From Sinosporangium album (lineage in GTDB: Bacteria > Actinomycetota > Actinomycetes > Streptosporangiales > Streptosporangiaceae), in the NCBI RefSeq assembly GCF_900100605.1, contig NZ_FNCN01000015.1, forward strand, positions 62,001 through 126,000: 64,000 nucleotides of DNA. Direction: 5' to 3'. Positions 45,140-53,301 of this stretch are shown piece by piece; the first letter of the stretch is position 1; each line of letters starts with the position of its first letter. Both the position numbers and the translations under genes were made by a program. Under the pieces are notes generated by a model that did no database searches, had not been told where the DNA came from, and worked only from the letters and a program-made list of their open reading frames with translations.

Positions 45140-45487
45140 ATGGGAGAGGGCATCGAGGAAGCCGTAAACCGGGCTATCGACACGATGTACAAGAATATTG
45201 GTCAACAACTGACGGTAGAGGACATCGCACGAACGGCGATGTTCAGCAAATTTCATTTCTCCCGCATGTTCAGGCAGGTCACCGGAGTATCGCCGGGACG
45301 ATTCCTCACAGACGTGCGCCTGCGGGAGGCCAAGCGGCTTCTGCTCTCCACCTCACTGAGCGTGGCCGACATCAGCAGCCGCGTCGGCTACACCAGCGTG
45401 GGCACGTTCAGCACCCGTTTCAAGAGCTCCGTGGGGGTGGCCCCCACGGAATACCGGCGGTGCCGGGGAGCGGTCCCGGCCCCGTGA
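45140..45487 (+). CDS. Short AraC family regulator (DNA-binding domain only)
   Basis: 115 aa, only the two-HTH AraC domain: QQLTVEDIARTAMFSKFHFS, RMFRQVTGVSPGRFLTDVRL, REAKRLLLSTSLSVADISSR, VGYTSVGTFSTRFKSSVG. No N-terminal sensory domain, so it may act constitutively or with a partner, as in MarA/SoxS. ATG 45140 follows ACAGGAGAAATAC. Confidence 0.88.
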   Translation: MGEGIEEAVNRAIDTMYKNIGQQLTVEDIARTAMFSKFHFSRMFRQVTGVSPGRFLTDVRLREAKRLLLSTSLSVADISSRVGYTSVGTFSTRFKSSVGVAPTEYRRCRGAVPAP

Positions 45488-45535
45488 CACAGGCCACCTG
45501 ACGCACGGGACCGCACGGCGAGGAGGGAGCGCGGA

Positions 45536-46729
45536 TTGGGCAGGCTTCTCACGCGGATGACGCTGGGCAGATCGACGGCACAGGTCCGGCATGTCACCCC
45601 GGTCCCGCCCGGCTCGGCCGAGGGCCTCGTGGCGCGCGTCTACGAGCAGATGGAGCGGGACCTCGGCATGCAAGCGGCCCCGGTCATGCTGCATTCACCG
45701 GCGCCCGGGCCTCTCGCCGCGTGCTGGCTTCTGCTGCGGGAGACGCTGCTCGCGGCCGATCCCGCCGACCGCGCCGCCGCGGAGGCGGTCGCGGCCGGGG
45801 TGTCCCTCGCCAATTCCTGCCCCTACTGCGTGGACGTGCACAGCATGGTGATCGGCGGCCTCGGCTTCGGGCGCGACGCCGTGGCGATCCGCAGGGGCGA
45901 CCTCACGGCGGTCGCCGACCCGCGCCTTCGGGACCTGTCCACGTGGGCGTGGGCGAGCGGCCGGCGCGGCGGCGCGGCAGGCGACACGCCGTCGCCGCCG
46001 CCGATGTCATGGGCGGCGCCCTGGGCGGCCTCGCCGGTCGCCCCCGCGCCCGCCGCACCGGCCGCACCGGCCGACACGCCGCCCGCCGCCCCTCTCGCCT
46101 CGCTGTCCCCCGAGCGGGCGGCGGGGATGGCGGGGGTGGCGGTGGCGTCCCACTACATCACCCGCATGGTCAACGTCTTCCTGGGCGAGTCGCTGCTCCC
46201 ACTCGCGCTGTCGGCCTCGGCGCGGTCGCGCTTCATGGCGCTCATCGGGCGGGTGGCGGCGTCGAGGGCGCGGCGTCCGCCGGTGGCGGGGCTGTCTTTG
46301 GGGCTGGTGCCGTACGCTCCGCTGCCGCCCGACCTGAGCTGGGCGCGGCCGGCGGAAACGGTCGCCGGGGCGTTCGGCCGCGCGTACGCGGTGGTCGACG
46401 GCGCGGCGGTCCGGTCGGTGACCGAGCCGGTGCGCGACGCCGTTCTGGAGACGCTCGCGGCGTGGGACGGGTTGCCGCCGGGGCCCGAGAGCGCGTGGAT
46501 CGACAAGCCGCTGTCGCTGCTGCCCCTGGAGGAGCGCGCGCAGGGGCGGCTCGCGCTGCTGACCGCAATGGCGTCCCACCGGGTTCCACCGTCGCTGATG
46601 GCCGCGTGCCGGGATGAGTTGGGCGGCGGCGGCGAGGCGGACCGGACGCTGGTCGAGCTCACCGCGTGGGCAAGCCTCACGGCGGCGCGGCGGGTCGGCG
46701 AGTGGATCGGGGCCGGCGTCCCGCGGTAG
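45536..46729 (+). CDS. Carboxymuconolactone decarboxylase/AhpD-like protein
   Basis: 397 aa. The CMD-type active-site SCPYCVDVHS (CxxC-x3-H) is intact around residue 100, indicating a peroxidase or redox role rather than decarboxylation. The rest has an Ala/Pro-rich insertion (about 150-200) and a second helical CMD-like domain without CxxC. TTG 45536 with GGAGGGAG before it is the start. Sits behind the AraC gene and may be its target. Confidence 0.8.
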   Translation: MGRLLTRMTLGRSTAQVRHVTPVPPGSAEGLVARVYEQMERDLGMQAAPVMLHSPAPGPLAACWLLLRETLLAADPADRAAAEAVAAGVSLANSCPYCVDVHSMVIGGLGFGRDAVAIRRGDLTAVADPRLRDLSTWAWASGRRGGAAGDTPSPPPMSWAAPWAASPVAPAPAAPAAPADTPPAAPLASLSPERAAGMAGVAVASHYITRMVNVFLGESLLPLALSASARSRFMALIGRVAASRARRPPVAGLSLGLVPYAPLPPDLSWARPAETVAGAFGRAYAVVDGAAVRSVTEPVRDAVLETLAAWDGLPPGPESAWIDKPLSLLPLEERAQGRLALLTAMASHRVPPSLMAACRDELGGGGEADRTLVELTAWASLTAARRVGEWIGAGVPR

Positions 46730-46783
46730 GCGCGGGACGAGCGCCCCTAGACCCCATGGCCGAGAGCATCGGACGCTCTGGAG

Positions 46784-46805
46784 TAGTTAGTTGCACAACA
46801 AACTA
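46784..46805. promoter_or_regulatory. Near-perfect palindrome before the hemerythrin gene
   Basis: TAGTTAGTTGCACAACAAACTA: 22 bp with ten of eleven arm positions matching. It lies 31 nt before the start codon, the place of a TetR/MarR-type operator. Confidence 0.55.
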
Positions 46806-46835
46806 TCCAGAGAGGCGCCTTTCCGGAGCGAACCG

Positions 46836-47360
46836 ATGACCTACGACCTCGCGATCGCCACACCGACCGGCCGGAAGATGATCTCCGACCTGCTCGCCAT
46901 GCACCGGCCGCTGCGCGCCGACGTCGCCGTGCTGCGGGACGCCCTGGGAGAGCTGTCCCTGGCCACCGTCGACCCGGGGCGGTTGGACAGGGTGGTGAAG
47001 GGGTTGACCGTGGCGGACCTGGCGTGGCAGCTGCAATACCACTGCCAGTATTTCTGCCAGGGCCTGGAACTGCACCACGCGGTCGAGGACGCCCGCATGC
47101 TGCCCACGATGGCACGCCGCTTCCCCGAGCTGCGCGAGGCCGTCGCCCGCCTGCGGACCGAGCACGACGAGGTGAACCGGCTCATCCGGGAGATCGCGCG
47201 GGCGGCGCAGGCGATGTCCTCCGACGACCGGGCCTCGGTGGACTCGCTCCGGGACATGATGGCCGAGCTCGCCTCCCACCTTGAGAAGCATTTGGACTTC
47301 GAGGAGCAGAGCCTGTTCCCCTACTTCGCGCGGATGGAGACCGACTGGCATTACGGCTGA
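46836..47360 (+). CDS. Hemerythrin domain-containing protein
   Basis: 174 aa four-helix bundle. His-ligand pattern: MHRPLRAD, YHCQYFCQGLELHHAVEDAR, LRTEHDEVNRLI, LEKHLDFEEQSLFPYF, as in DcrH/Hr-HHE diiron domains. Binds O2 or senses redox stress. ATG 46836 follows CCGGAGCGAACCG; upstream frames run over the palindrome. Confidence 0.88.
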   Translation: MTYDLAIATPTGRKMISDLLAMHRPLRADVAVLRDALGELSLATVDPGRLDRVVKGLTVADLAWQLQYHCQYFCQGLELHHAVEDARMLPTMARRFPELREAVARLRTEHDEVNRLIREIARAAQAMSSDDRASVDSLRDMMAELASHLEKHLDFEEQSLFPYFARMETDWHYG

Positions 47361-47525
47361 CCGCCGCGGCGGCCTCTCGGGGACGCGAGGCCCGGACGCG
47401 GCCGGCGCTTGAGGCGGTCTCCCCGACGGGGCCATCCGGCCGCGGTTTCATGGCCTTTTCACAGCTCTCGGCGTGCGCGGAATCCTTGACAAGGATCAGA
47501 GTGGGCCGCCAAACTGACGCGTTAG

Positions 47526-47544
47526 TGGTCATGCCAATTAGCCA
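47526..47544 (+). promoter_or_regulatory. FadR-regulon operator A (amidohydrolase)
   Basis: TGGTCATGCCAATTAGCCA. Same 19-bp pattern as sites B-E (consensus TGGYNWNGCCAMTTAGCCA). It lies 95 nt before the start codon of the amidohydrolase gene; orientation matches the gene. Confidence 0.78.
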
Positions 47545-47638
47545 CTAGTGGGCATTTCGGAAGTGTCATCCCCCTCTGACGCGGCACTAGGAGCACTTGC
47601 CCCCGATATGTCTGGCACTACCAAGAAAAGGATCATCC

Positions 47639-49111
47639 ATGGCCGAACGTCGAATCCTCATCCGTGGCGGACACATCCTCACCATGGACGACCAGCTTGG
47701 TGACTTCGAGACAGGCGACCTCCTGATCGAAGGCACGCGCATCGCCAAGGTCGCCGAGCATATCGACGAACCGGCGGACGAGGTCATCGACGCCCGCGGC
47801 ACCTTCGTGATCCCGGGCCTGATCGACACGCACATCCACCTGTGGCAGACGACGGTACGAGGCACAGCGGTCGAGATCATCGGGCCGGAGTACCAGGCGA
47901 ACGTCAAGCGGCTGCGCTTGAACTACACCGCGCAGGACAAGTACGTCGCCAACTACGTCGGCGCGTTGGAGGCCGTCTCCGGTGGCACCACCACGGCGAT
48001 CGACCACTGCCACGACGTGCCGAGCAACGAGCACTCCCACGCGACCCTCCGGGGCACGCGCGAGGCCGGCCTGCGCACCGTCTACGCGCCCACGATGAAC
48101 TCGCGCGCGGAGGGCAACCCGTCGACCCACGCCGAGCGGCTCGCCACCGTCCTCGACGCCCGCGACCGCATCCTCGCCGATGACAACAACGGGCTGCTGT
48201 ACCCGGGCATGGCGCTCACCGACGTACCGTTCGTCAAGGCTGCCGGTGACCGCTGGGAGTGGCTGACGCGGGAGGCGGAGTTCGCCCGCGAAAACGGGAT
48301 CTTCATGACGATCCACACCACCTCCCAGGACCACATGACGAAGCTGCACGGCCTCGGCGTGCTCGGCTCCGACCTGGTGCCGTCGCACTGCCGGGTGTTC
48401 AGCTCCCACGAGTACGACCTGCTCCAGGCCAACGGGATGTCGGTCAACATCACCCCCGTCGCCGACTACCGCCACGGCCTGTGGTGGCACGTGTCCGAGG
48501 CCGTACGGCGCGGCCTCAACGTGTCCTACGGCATCGACAGCGTGGTGTTCGGCGCGGGCAACCTGCTGTCGCAGATCCGCCTGGCCGGCGAAATGCAGCG
48601 GTCGAGCGACATGTGGACCGAGCGCATGCAGGGCCGCGGTGAGATCCGCCGCCCCGGTCTGCCGCTGATCGACGCCGCCGACATCCTCAAGCAGGCCACG
48701 CTCGGCGGGGCCATCGCCCTGGGCCTCGCCGACAAGGTGGGCAGCCTGACCCCGGGCAAGCAGGCCGACATCGTCCTGATCAAGGAGAACGAGTTCGGCC
48801 TGACCCACGCCTCCCCCGCCGCCTACGTCGTCTACGACACCGACCGGCAGAGCGTCGACACCGTCATCATCAACGGCGAGGTGCGCAAGCGCGACGGCCG
48901 GCTGGTGGACGTGGACTACGACCGCATCCGGGCCATGGTGAACGAGTCGGCGGCCCGCATCTGCGGCACGCCGATCGAGGGCGTGCGCCGCGTCTGGTGG
49001 GCGCCGAAGGAGGCCCGCGCCGCGTGGGACAGCGTGGCCCCCGCCAAGGACCTCGGCGCCGACCACGGCGAAGCCGCCCAGGAGCGCGTGGGCGCCCCCT
49101 ACGCGGGCTGA
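47639..49111 (+). CDS. Amidohydrolase family protein (TRZ/ATZ-type metal-dependent hydrolase)
   Basis: 490 aa TIM-barrel metallohydrolase. DTHIHLWQT (metal HxH), SGGTTTAIDHCHD (third histidine), HTTSQDHMTKL (loop with H), and GIDSVVFGAGNLL (Asp) are in place. The family includes cytosine, guanine and triazine-type deaminases. Its substrate is unknown; it is tied by operator A to the downstream malic enzyme and the transketolase-M24-dehydrogenase operon. ATG 47639 follows AGAAAAGGAT. A terminator lies 300 nt behind. Confidence 0.9.
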   Translation: MAERRILIRGGHILTMDDQLGDFETGDLLIEGTRIAKVAEHIDEPADEVIDARGTFVIPGLIDTHIHLWQTTVRGTAVEIIGPEYQANVKRLRLNYTAQDKYVANYVGALEAVSGGTTTAIDHCHDVPSNEHSHATLRGTREAGLRTVYAPTMNSRAEGNPSTHAERLATVLDARDRILADDNNGLLYPGMALTDVPFVKAAGDRWEWLTREAEFARENGIFMTIHTTSQDHMTKLHGLGVLGSDLVPSHCRVFSSHEYDLLQANGMSVNITPVADYRHGLWWHVSEAVRRGLNVSYGIDSVVFGAGNLLSQIRLAGEMQRSSDMWTERMQGRGEIRRPGLPLIDAADILKQATLGGAIALGLADKVGSLTPGKQADIVLIKENEFGLTHASPAAYVVYDTDRQSVDTVIINGEVRKRDGRLVDVDYDRIRAMVNESAARICGTPIEGVRRVWWAPKEARAAWDSVAPAKDLGADHGEAAQERVGAPYAG

Positions 49112-49463
49112 CCTCACCCTGTGGCCCCCAGGCCCGCCCCCGACGGCGCGAGCCAGGCTTGCGACCTAGTCCATCGGTCGCGGCCCGGCTCGCGTCATTT
49201 CCCAGGACGGCCGTGCCATGTCGCGGCTATGCGTCGCGGCTATGCGTCGCGGCTATGCGTCGCGGGTTCGCCCGTCAGAGGCATACGGCTTGCGCCGGCG
49301 CCCGGCCACCTCCCGGCATGGCCGGCGGGTGGGTGTCCCGTCCGTGCGAGCCGCCAGGTCGAAGCCGGGCTGAACAATACGGGCCCTGGCCTGCCTGGCT
49401 GTGCCGTACAAAAACAAAGAGGGCGCCTAGGCGCCCTCTTTTGCCTCGGTCAGCGTTTGGCTG
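49112..49463. other. Intergenic with 13-bp repeats between converging genes
   Basis: Between the amidohydrolase and malic enzyme genes. GTCGCGGCTATGC is repeated three times in tandem (49220-49258) with a partial fourth. A terminator lies at 49416-49442. No gene seen. Confidence 0.6.
49416..49442. terminator. Bidirectional intrinsic terminator
   Basis: AAAGAGGGCGCC-TA-GGCGCCCTCTTT followed by T's on both strands (A-run 5', T-run 3'). Serves the amidohydrolase (+) and malic enzyme (-) genes. Confidence 0.92.
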
Positions 49464-50654
49464 TTATGCCTTGCCCTTGACGCGGGCCACGCCGGAGGCG
49501 GTGGCGACGCGGCGGACGGCCTTGGAGACCGCGGGGACGACGCGCGGGTCGAACGCGCTCGGGATGATGGCGCCCTCGGCGAGGTCGGCCTCGCCGACCA
49601 GGGACGAGATGGCGCGGGCGGTCTCGATGATCACGTCGTCGGTGACGGCGGAGGCGCGCACGTCGAGCAGGCCCCGGCAGATGCCCGGGAAGGCCAGCAC
49701 GTTGTTGATCTGGTTGGGGAAGTCGCTGCGCCCGGTGGCGACGATCCGCACGTTGCCGGGCACCTCGCTCGGCAGCACCTCGGGGATCGGGTTGGCCAGC
49801 GCGAACACCGCCGCGTCGTCGCTCATGAGGGCGAGCAGGTCCGGCGGCAGGAGGCCGGGGCCGGAGACGCCGATGACGGCGTGGCTGCCGGTGAGGGCGA
49901 CATCGAGGCCGCCGGTGAGGCCGGCCCGGTTGGTGGTCGCGGCGAGGTCCGCCTTGGGGCCGCTGAGCCCCTTCCTGCCGGTGTGCACGATGCCTTCGCG
50001 GTCGACGCACACGACGTCCTGCGCGCCCGCCTCAAGCAGCAGGTGGGCGCAGGCGGACCCGGCGGCGCCGGAGCCGAGCATGACGACGCGGGTGTCGGCC
50101 AGGGGGCGGCCGGTGAGCCGCTCGACGGAGAACATGCCGGCGAGCACGACGGCGGCGGTGCCGTGCTGGTCGTCGTGGAAGACGGGGATGTCGAGGGCGT
50201 CGCGGAGCCTGCGCTCAATCTCGAAGCAGTCGGGGGCGGCGATGTCCTCCAGCAGGATCGCGCCGTAGCCAGGGGCGAGGGAGGCGACCGCGTCGATGAA
50301 GCTGTCGATGTCGCGGCGGTGCATCACGAGCGGTACGGCGTTGACCCCGCCGAACTCCTTCAGCAGGACGGCTTTGCCCTCCATCACCGGCAGCGCGGCC
50401 TCGGGGCCGACGTCGCCGAGTCCGAGTACGGCGGAGCCGTCGCTGACGATGGCGACGGTGGAGCCCTTGGCCGTGTAGTCCCAGACCAGGTCGCGATCCT
50501 CGGCCACGGCGGCGCTGACGCGGCCGACGCCGGGGGTGTATGCCTGGGCGAGCGACTCGGGCCCGGTGAGGGCGACGGTGGAGCGGATTTCCAGCTTGCC
50601 GCCTTCGTGGAGGGTGAAGACGGGATCGGGCATGGCGGAAGAGTCGGGGGTCAC
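49464..50654 (-). CDS. NAD(P)-dependent malic enzyme
   Basis: 396 aa, the bacterial short form without the PTA domain. YTPGVGRVS, KGSTVAIVSDGSAVLGLGDV, VFHDDQHGTAAVVLAG (metal Asp and general base) and the Rossmann GSGAAGSACA are all standard. Malate to pyruvate and CO2. GTG 50654 gives VTPDSSAMPDPVF with GAGAGGAC upstream; ATG 50633 is an alternative. Operator B lies 125 nt upstream on the same strand sense. Confidence 0.93.
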   Translation of the reverse strand: MTPDSSAMPDPVFTLHEGGKLEIRSTVALTGPESLAQAYTPGVGRVSAAVAEDRDLVWDYTAKGSTVAIVSDGSAVLGLGDVGPEAALPVMEGKAVLLKEFGGVNAVPLVMHRRDIDSFIDAVASLAPGYGAILLEDIAAPDCFEIERRLRDALDIPVFHDDQHGTAAVVLAGMFSVERLTGRPLADTRVVMLGSGAAGSACAHLLLEAGAQDVVCVDREGIVHTGRKGLSGPKADLAATTNRAGLTGGLDVALTGSHAVIGVSGPGLLPPDLLALMSDDAAVFALANPIPEVLPSEVPGNVRIVATGRSDFPNQINNVLAFPGICRGLLDVRASAVTDDVIIETARAISSLVGEADLAEGAIIPSAFDPRVVPAVSKAVRRVATASGVARVKGKA

Positions 50655-50973
50655 TCGGACGGGTCCTCTCGGCTGACGGGGATGGGGACGACCTCTCGTG
50701 CCGACACCCCCGCCGTGTGTACGGCCGTCGCATGAGTGGTGGGGGCGCACGTCTGGCCGGAGTCACATGAAAGGCTAGTGGCTAATTGGCATGGCCACAA
50801 GGCGTGTGGTGGGGCCCCGGCTCCCCACTCCCTGCCCTCGGCCTCGCGCTAACCTGCGAGGTAGGTGTGATCGACCAGGCCGCGCTCCTCGCCGAGCACG
50901 CGGTCAACGTCGTGGACGCCCGTGCGGAGCGCGTCGAACTGCACACGTGGTCTCACGAGGGTTACGGCCTGCT
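50655..50973. other. Intergenic with operator B and a possible 36-codon ORF
   Basis: Between the malic enzyme promoter and the FadR-like gene's end. Operator B is here. A plus-strand 36-codon frame from GTG 50868 (VIDQAALLAEHAVNVVDARA..., ending at 50978) has GAGGTAGGT before it but no recognised family; it overlaps the FadR stop and I do not call it. Confidence 0.4.
50779..50797 (-). promoter_or_regulatory. FadR-regulon operator B (malic enzyme)
   Basis: On the minus strand TGGCCATGCCAATTAGCCA. The extended 18-bp ATGCCAATTAGCCACTAG is identical to site A. It points toward the malic enzyme gene. Confidence 0.78.
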
Positions 50974-51756
50974 TTAACGCCGCTTCAGGTGGTCCAGCAT
51001 CACCTCGTGGTGGTGGAGCACCGCGGCCACCGCCGCTTCCTCGTCCGCCTCCTCAAGAGCACTCATGATCGGCTCGTGGATGGCGATCAGCTTGGAGGCG
51101 GCGTTGGGCTTGAGCCAGGCGGGCACGCGCTCCGCCTGGATCCAGGGCTCGTACTCGTAGCGGATCACCGCCATGTGCACGCTCTCGTAGATCGAGGTGA
51201 GGAACGGGTTGCCCGAGCGCCGCACCACGGCGGCGTGGAAGACGGTGTCGGCGGCGATCCACGCTGACGTGCCGCCGCCCACGCTCTCCTTCAGCCGCTT
51301 GAACGCCGTGCGGACCTCGTCGAGGTCGCCGGCGGGCTCACGCCGTACGGCCTCCCGGACACCCATCGTCTCCAGCCACAGCCGCAGCTCGGCCATGTCG
51401 GAGACCGACTCCTTGTCGAGGTCCAGCATGAGGCTGACCGAGGCGGTGATGATGCGGTCGGGGCGGTGGACGACATAGGCCCCCGAGCCCGGCCGGATCT
51501 CGACCAGCCCCATGAGCGACAGGGTGCGCAGCGCCTGGCTCACGGTGGGGCGGCTCGCGCCGAAGCGGGTGGCGAGGTCGCGCTCGGAGGGGAGCCTGGT
51601 GTTCTCGGCGAGGTCCTCGCTCACGATGAACTCGCGGATCTGCTCGGCCACGAGCTCCGACAGCCGACTCACCGTCACCGGGCGGACGGGGCCGAGGTCC
51701 ACGGGGCCGGGACGGCCGCGCCCCGCACGGCCGACGGAGTCGTTCGACGCCTTCAC
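50974..51756 (-). CDS. FadR/GntR family transcriptional regulator (FCD domain)
   Basis: 260 aa. N-terminal wHTH (VAEQIREFIVSEDLAENTRL, PSERDLATRFGASRPTVSQA, LMGLVEIRPGSGAYV) and an all-helical FCD domain with the metal/ligand histidines (DTVFHAAVV, SALEEADEEAAVAAVLHHHE). Expected to bind the TGGY...GCCA operators found around it. GTG 51756 (VKASND) follows GGGGGGACGG; the open frame extends to 51930 with no good ribosome binding site. Located in the middle of the operator-linked genes. Confidence 0.85.
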   Translation of the reverse strand: MKASNDSVGRAGRGRPGPVDLGPVRPVTVSRLSELVAEQIREFIVSEDLAENTRLPSERDLATRFGASRPTVSQALRTLSLMGLVEIRPGSGAYVVHRPDRIITASVSLMLDLDKESVSDMAELRLWLETMGVREAVRREPAGDLDEVRTAFKRLKESVGGGTSAWIAADTVFHAAVVRRSGNPFLTSIYESVHMAVIRYEYEPWIQAERVPAWLKPNAASKLIAIHEPIMSALEEADEEAAVAAVLHHHEVMLDHLKRR

Positions 51757-51982
51757 CGAAGGACCGTCCCCCCAGGCACGGGCGTGACGCCCTGGCATAC
51801 GCGAAACGCCCCGGAAACCACTGGCGGCACTCTGCGCACAATGCGAGCCGACGAGAACTCCATGCCCACGAGCCCCCTCGTTTCGAGCAGTTTTCCAATC
51901 CATGATGGATTCATGTCTTACCGCCGACAAGCAGGGGAAGATGGGTGTTGACGCGGCTCAAATCCCCGGTTTACTGTGCAAG

Positions 51983-52001
51983 CGGCAAAGCCACTTTACC
52001 A
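51983..52001 (+). promoter_or_regulatory. FadR-regulon operator E
   Basis: CGGCAAAGCCACTTTACCA, the most diverged copy of the 19-bp motif. It is followed by AAGGGGG and a small ORF, just as site D is followed by AAGGAGG and the transketolase gene; it also lies upstream of the divergent regulator gene, so it may autoregulate it. Confidence 0.65.
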
Positions 52002-52011
52002 AAGGGGGCTA

Positions 52012-52116
52012 ATGTCGTCGAGTTGCGCACGTAAGAACCGACAGGTCACGGGCGGAGTCCACCCGCCCCGACGTCGGGCCCGGAGGACTCCGCCAAAGCC
52101 CTGCGGCCCCATCTAG
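52012..52116 (+). CDS. Putative 34-aa basic small protein or leader peptide
   Basis: ATG 52012 with CCAAAGGGGG at 3-12 nt upstream; encodes MSSSCARKNRQVTGG and then a basic Arg/Pro-rich tail. Inside it GGCGGAGTCC (52050-52059) and GGACTCCGCC (52085-52094) form a 10-bp perfect stem, so it could be a leader with an attenuator-like hairpin rather than a protein. The promoter and operator arrangement matches that of the transketolase gene, as if the leader were duplicated. Confidence 0.4.
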   Translation: MSSSCARKNRQVTGGVHPPRRRARRTPPKPCGPI

Positions 52117-52354
52117 CAGTCGGCTCCTCTAACAAGCTTCCCAGCCCACCGCTCCGGACGGGCCACCATCCGGCCCGCCCGATGAACGCGCACGCATCTA
52201 CATCTCGCGTATCCCACAGTGCCGACTCCCACTGTGTTGATCCTTACCCGCCGCCATTGGCTCGCCGACAAAGCGGGGCCGAAGCCGCATCCCCTCATCC
52301 AGCACCCGGCCGGGAAAGCGGCACCATCGGCCGCCGGGGAGGGAGTGTCACAGT

Positions 52355-52373
52355 TGGCTAATTGGCTATGCCA
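52355..52373 (-). promoter_or_regulatory. FadR-regulon operator C
   Basis: On the minus strand TGGCATAGCCAATTAGCCA. It lies 86 bp upstream of operator D; the opposite orientation suggests a looped or paired arrangement, or control of a divergent transcript. Confidence 0.75.
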
Positions 52374-52458
52374 CAGTCTCATCCGGTGCCATGGCGCCCG
52401 TCAAGGTCACAACGGCCCGCACACCACCTTGACGCACAAAACGCCCACGCGAGACAAT

Positions 52459-52477
52459 TGGCATAGCCACTTAGCCA
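52459..52477 (+). promoter_or_regulatory. FadR-regulon operator D (transketolase operon)
   Basis: TGGCATAGCCACTTAGCCA, ending directly at the AAAGGAGG ribosome binding site of the transketolase gene. Its position between promoter and start suggests a roadblock type of repression. Confidence 0.8.
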
Positions 52478-52488
52478 AAGGAGGTCGG

Positions 52489-53301
52489 GTGCCTAGCTCG
52501 ACGACCACATCCGAGGTGAGTATCAGCCGCTTCGCCGACACCATCCGTCTGCGCGCGGTAATGATGGTCGCGCCACAGGGGTTCGGCTATCTGGGCCAGG
52601 CACTCTCCTCAGCCGAGATCTTCGCCGGCCTCTACACCCACGCCTACCGCCCCGGGCACGACCGCCTGGTCTGCTCGCCGGGGCACTACATCATCGGCGC
52701 CTACGCCGCGGGAGTGGAGATCGGCCTGCTGCCCGAGGAGGCCCTCCTGACCTACGGCCAGGACGACTCCGACCTCGAGGCCATCGGCACAGAGACCTCT
52801 CCCGCCGTGGACCTCACCTGCGGTTCCCTCTCCCAGGGCCTGTCGGGCGGCGTGGGCCTCTCCCTGGCCGACCGCATCAAGGGGGAAGCCGGCCGCCGCG
52901 TCTTCGTCCTCGCGAGCGACGGCGAACTGGAGGAGGGCCAGACGTGGGAGGCGGCGATGTTCGCCGCACACCAGGGGCTCGGCGCGCTCACCGTCCTGCT
53001 CGACGCCAACGACTCCCAGGTGGACGGCCCGGTCTCCGAGATCACCACCGTCGAACCGATCGCCGGCAAGTGGGAGGCGTTCGGCTGGCACGCCGTGGAC
53101 GTGGACGGCCACGACCCCGAGCAGTTGGTGCGCGCCCTCGATGAGACCGGGAGCGACCCCAGGCCGAGCATCATCATCGCCCGCACCTCCACCCGGCAGG
53201 GACTCGCCTGCCTGCCCGAGGACGCCGACGGGCACTTCATCAAGCTTCCCCCGGACCTGGCCGAAGCGGCCGTTCAGGAACTGGAGAGCCGCCTTGCGTA
53301 A
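52489..53301 (+). CDS. Transketolase, N-terminal subunit (TPP-binding)
   Basis: 270 aa, the N-half of a split transketolase. TPP/Mg motif ASDGELEEGQTWEAAMFAAH with DANDSQ (GDG...N) and PGHYIIGAYAA, GSLSQGLSGGVGLSLADRIK around it. Transfers two-carbon ketol units with the C-terminal subunit encoded next. GTG 52489 follows AAAGGAGG at 4-5 nt. It overlaps the next gene by 8 nt. Paralogues with this pairing occur in apulose and sulfo-sugar pathways as well as general pentose metabolism; the substrate here is unknown. Confidence 0.9.
   Translation: MPSSTTTSEVSISRFADTIRLRAVMMVAPQGFGYLGQALSSAEIFAGLYTHAYRPGHDRLVCSPGHYIIGAYAAGVEIGLLPEEALLTYGQDDSDLEAIGTETSPAVDLTCGSLSQGLSGGVGLSLADRIKGEAGRRVFVLASDGELEEGQTWEAAMFAAHQGLGALTVLLDANDSQVDGPVSEITTVEPIAGKWEAFGWHAVDVDGHDPEQLVRALDETGSDPRPSIIIARTSTRQGLACLPEDADGHFIKLPPDLAEAAVQELESRLA

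Larger units (their letters stand above)
52117..52488. other. Leader region of the transketolase operon with operators C and D
   Basis: 372 nt. Holds operator C and, right before the ribosome binding site, operator D. Besides these I see no other structure; an AT-poor stretch with a TTGATCC/ACAAAG pattern at 52237-52272 is a weak promoter candidate. Confidence 0.5.

Noticed and set aside
50868-50978. 36-codon plus-strand ORF next to the FadR gene
   Set aside because: Weak start, no homology known to me, and it overlaps the end of the FadR-like gene.
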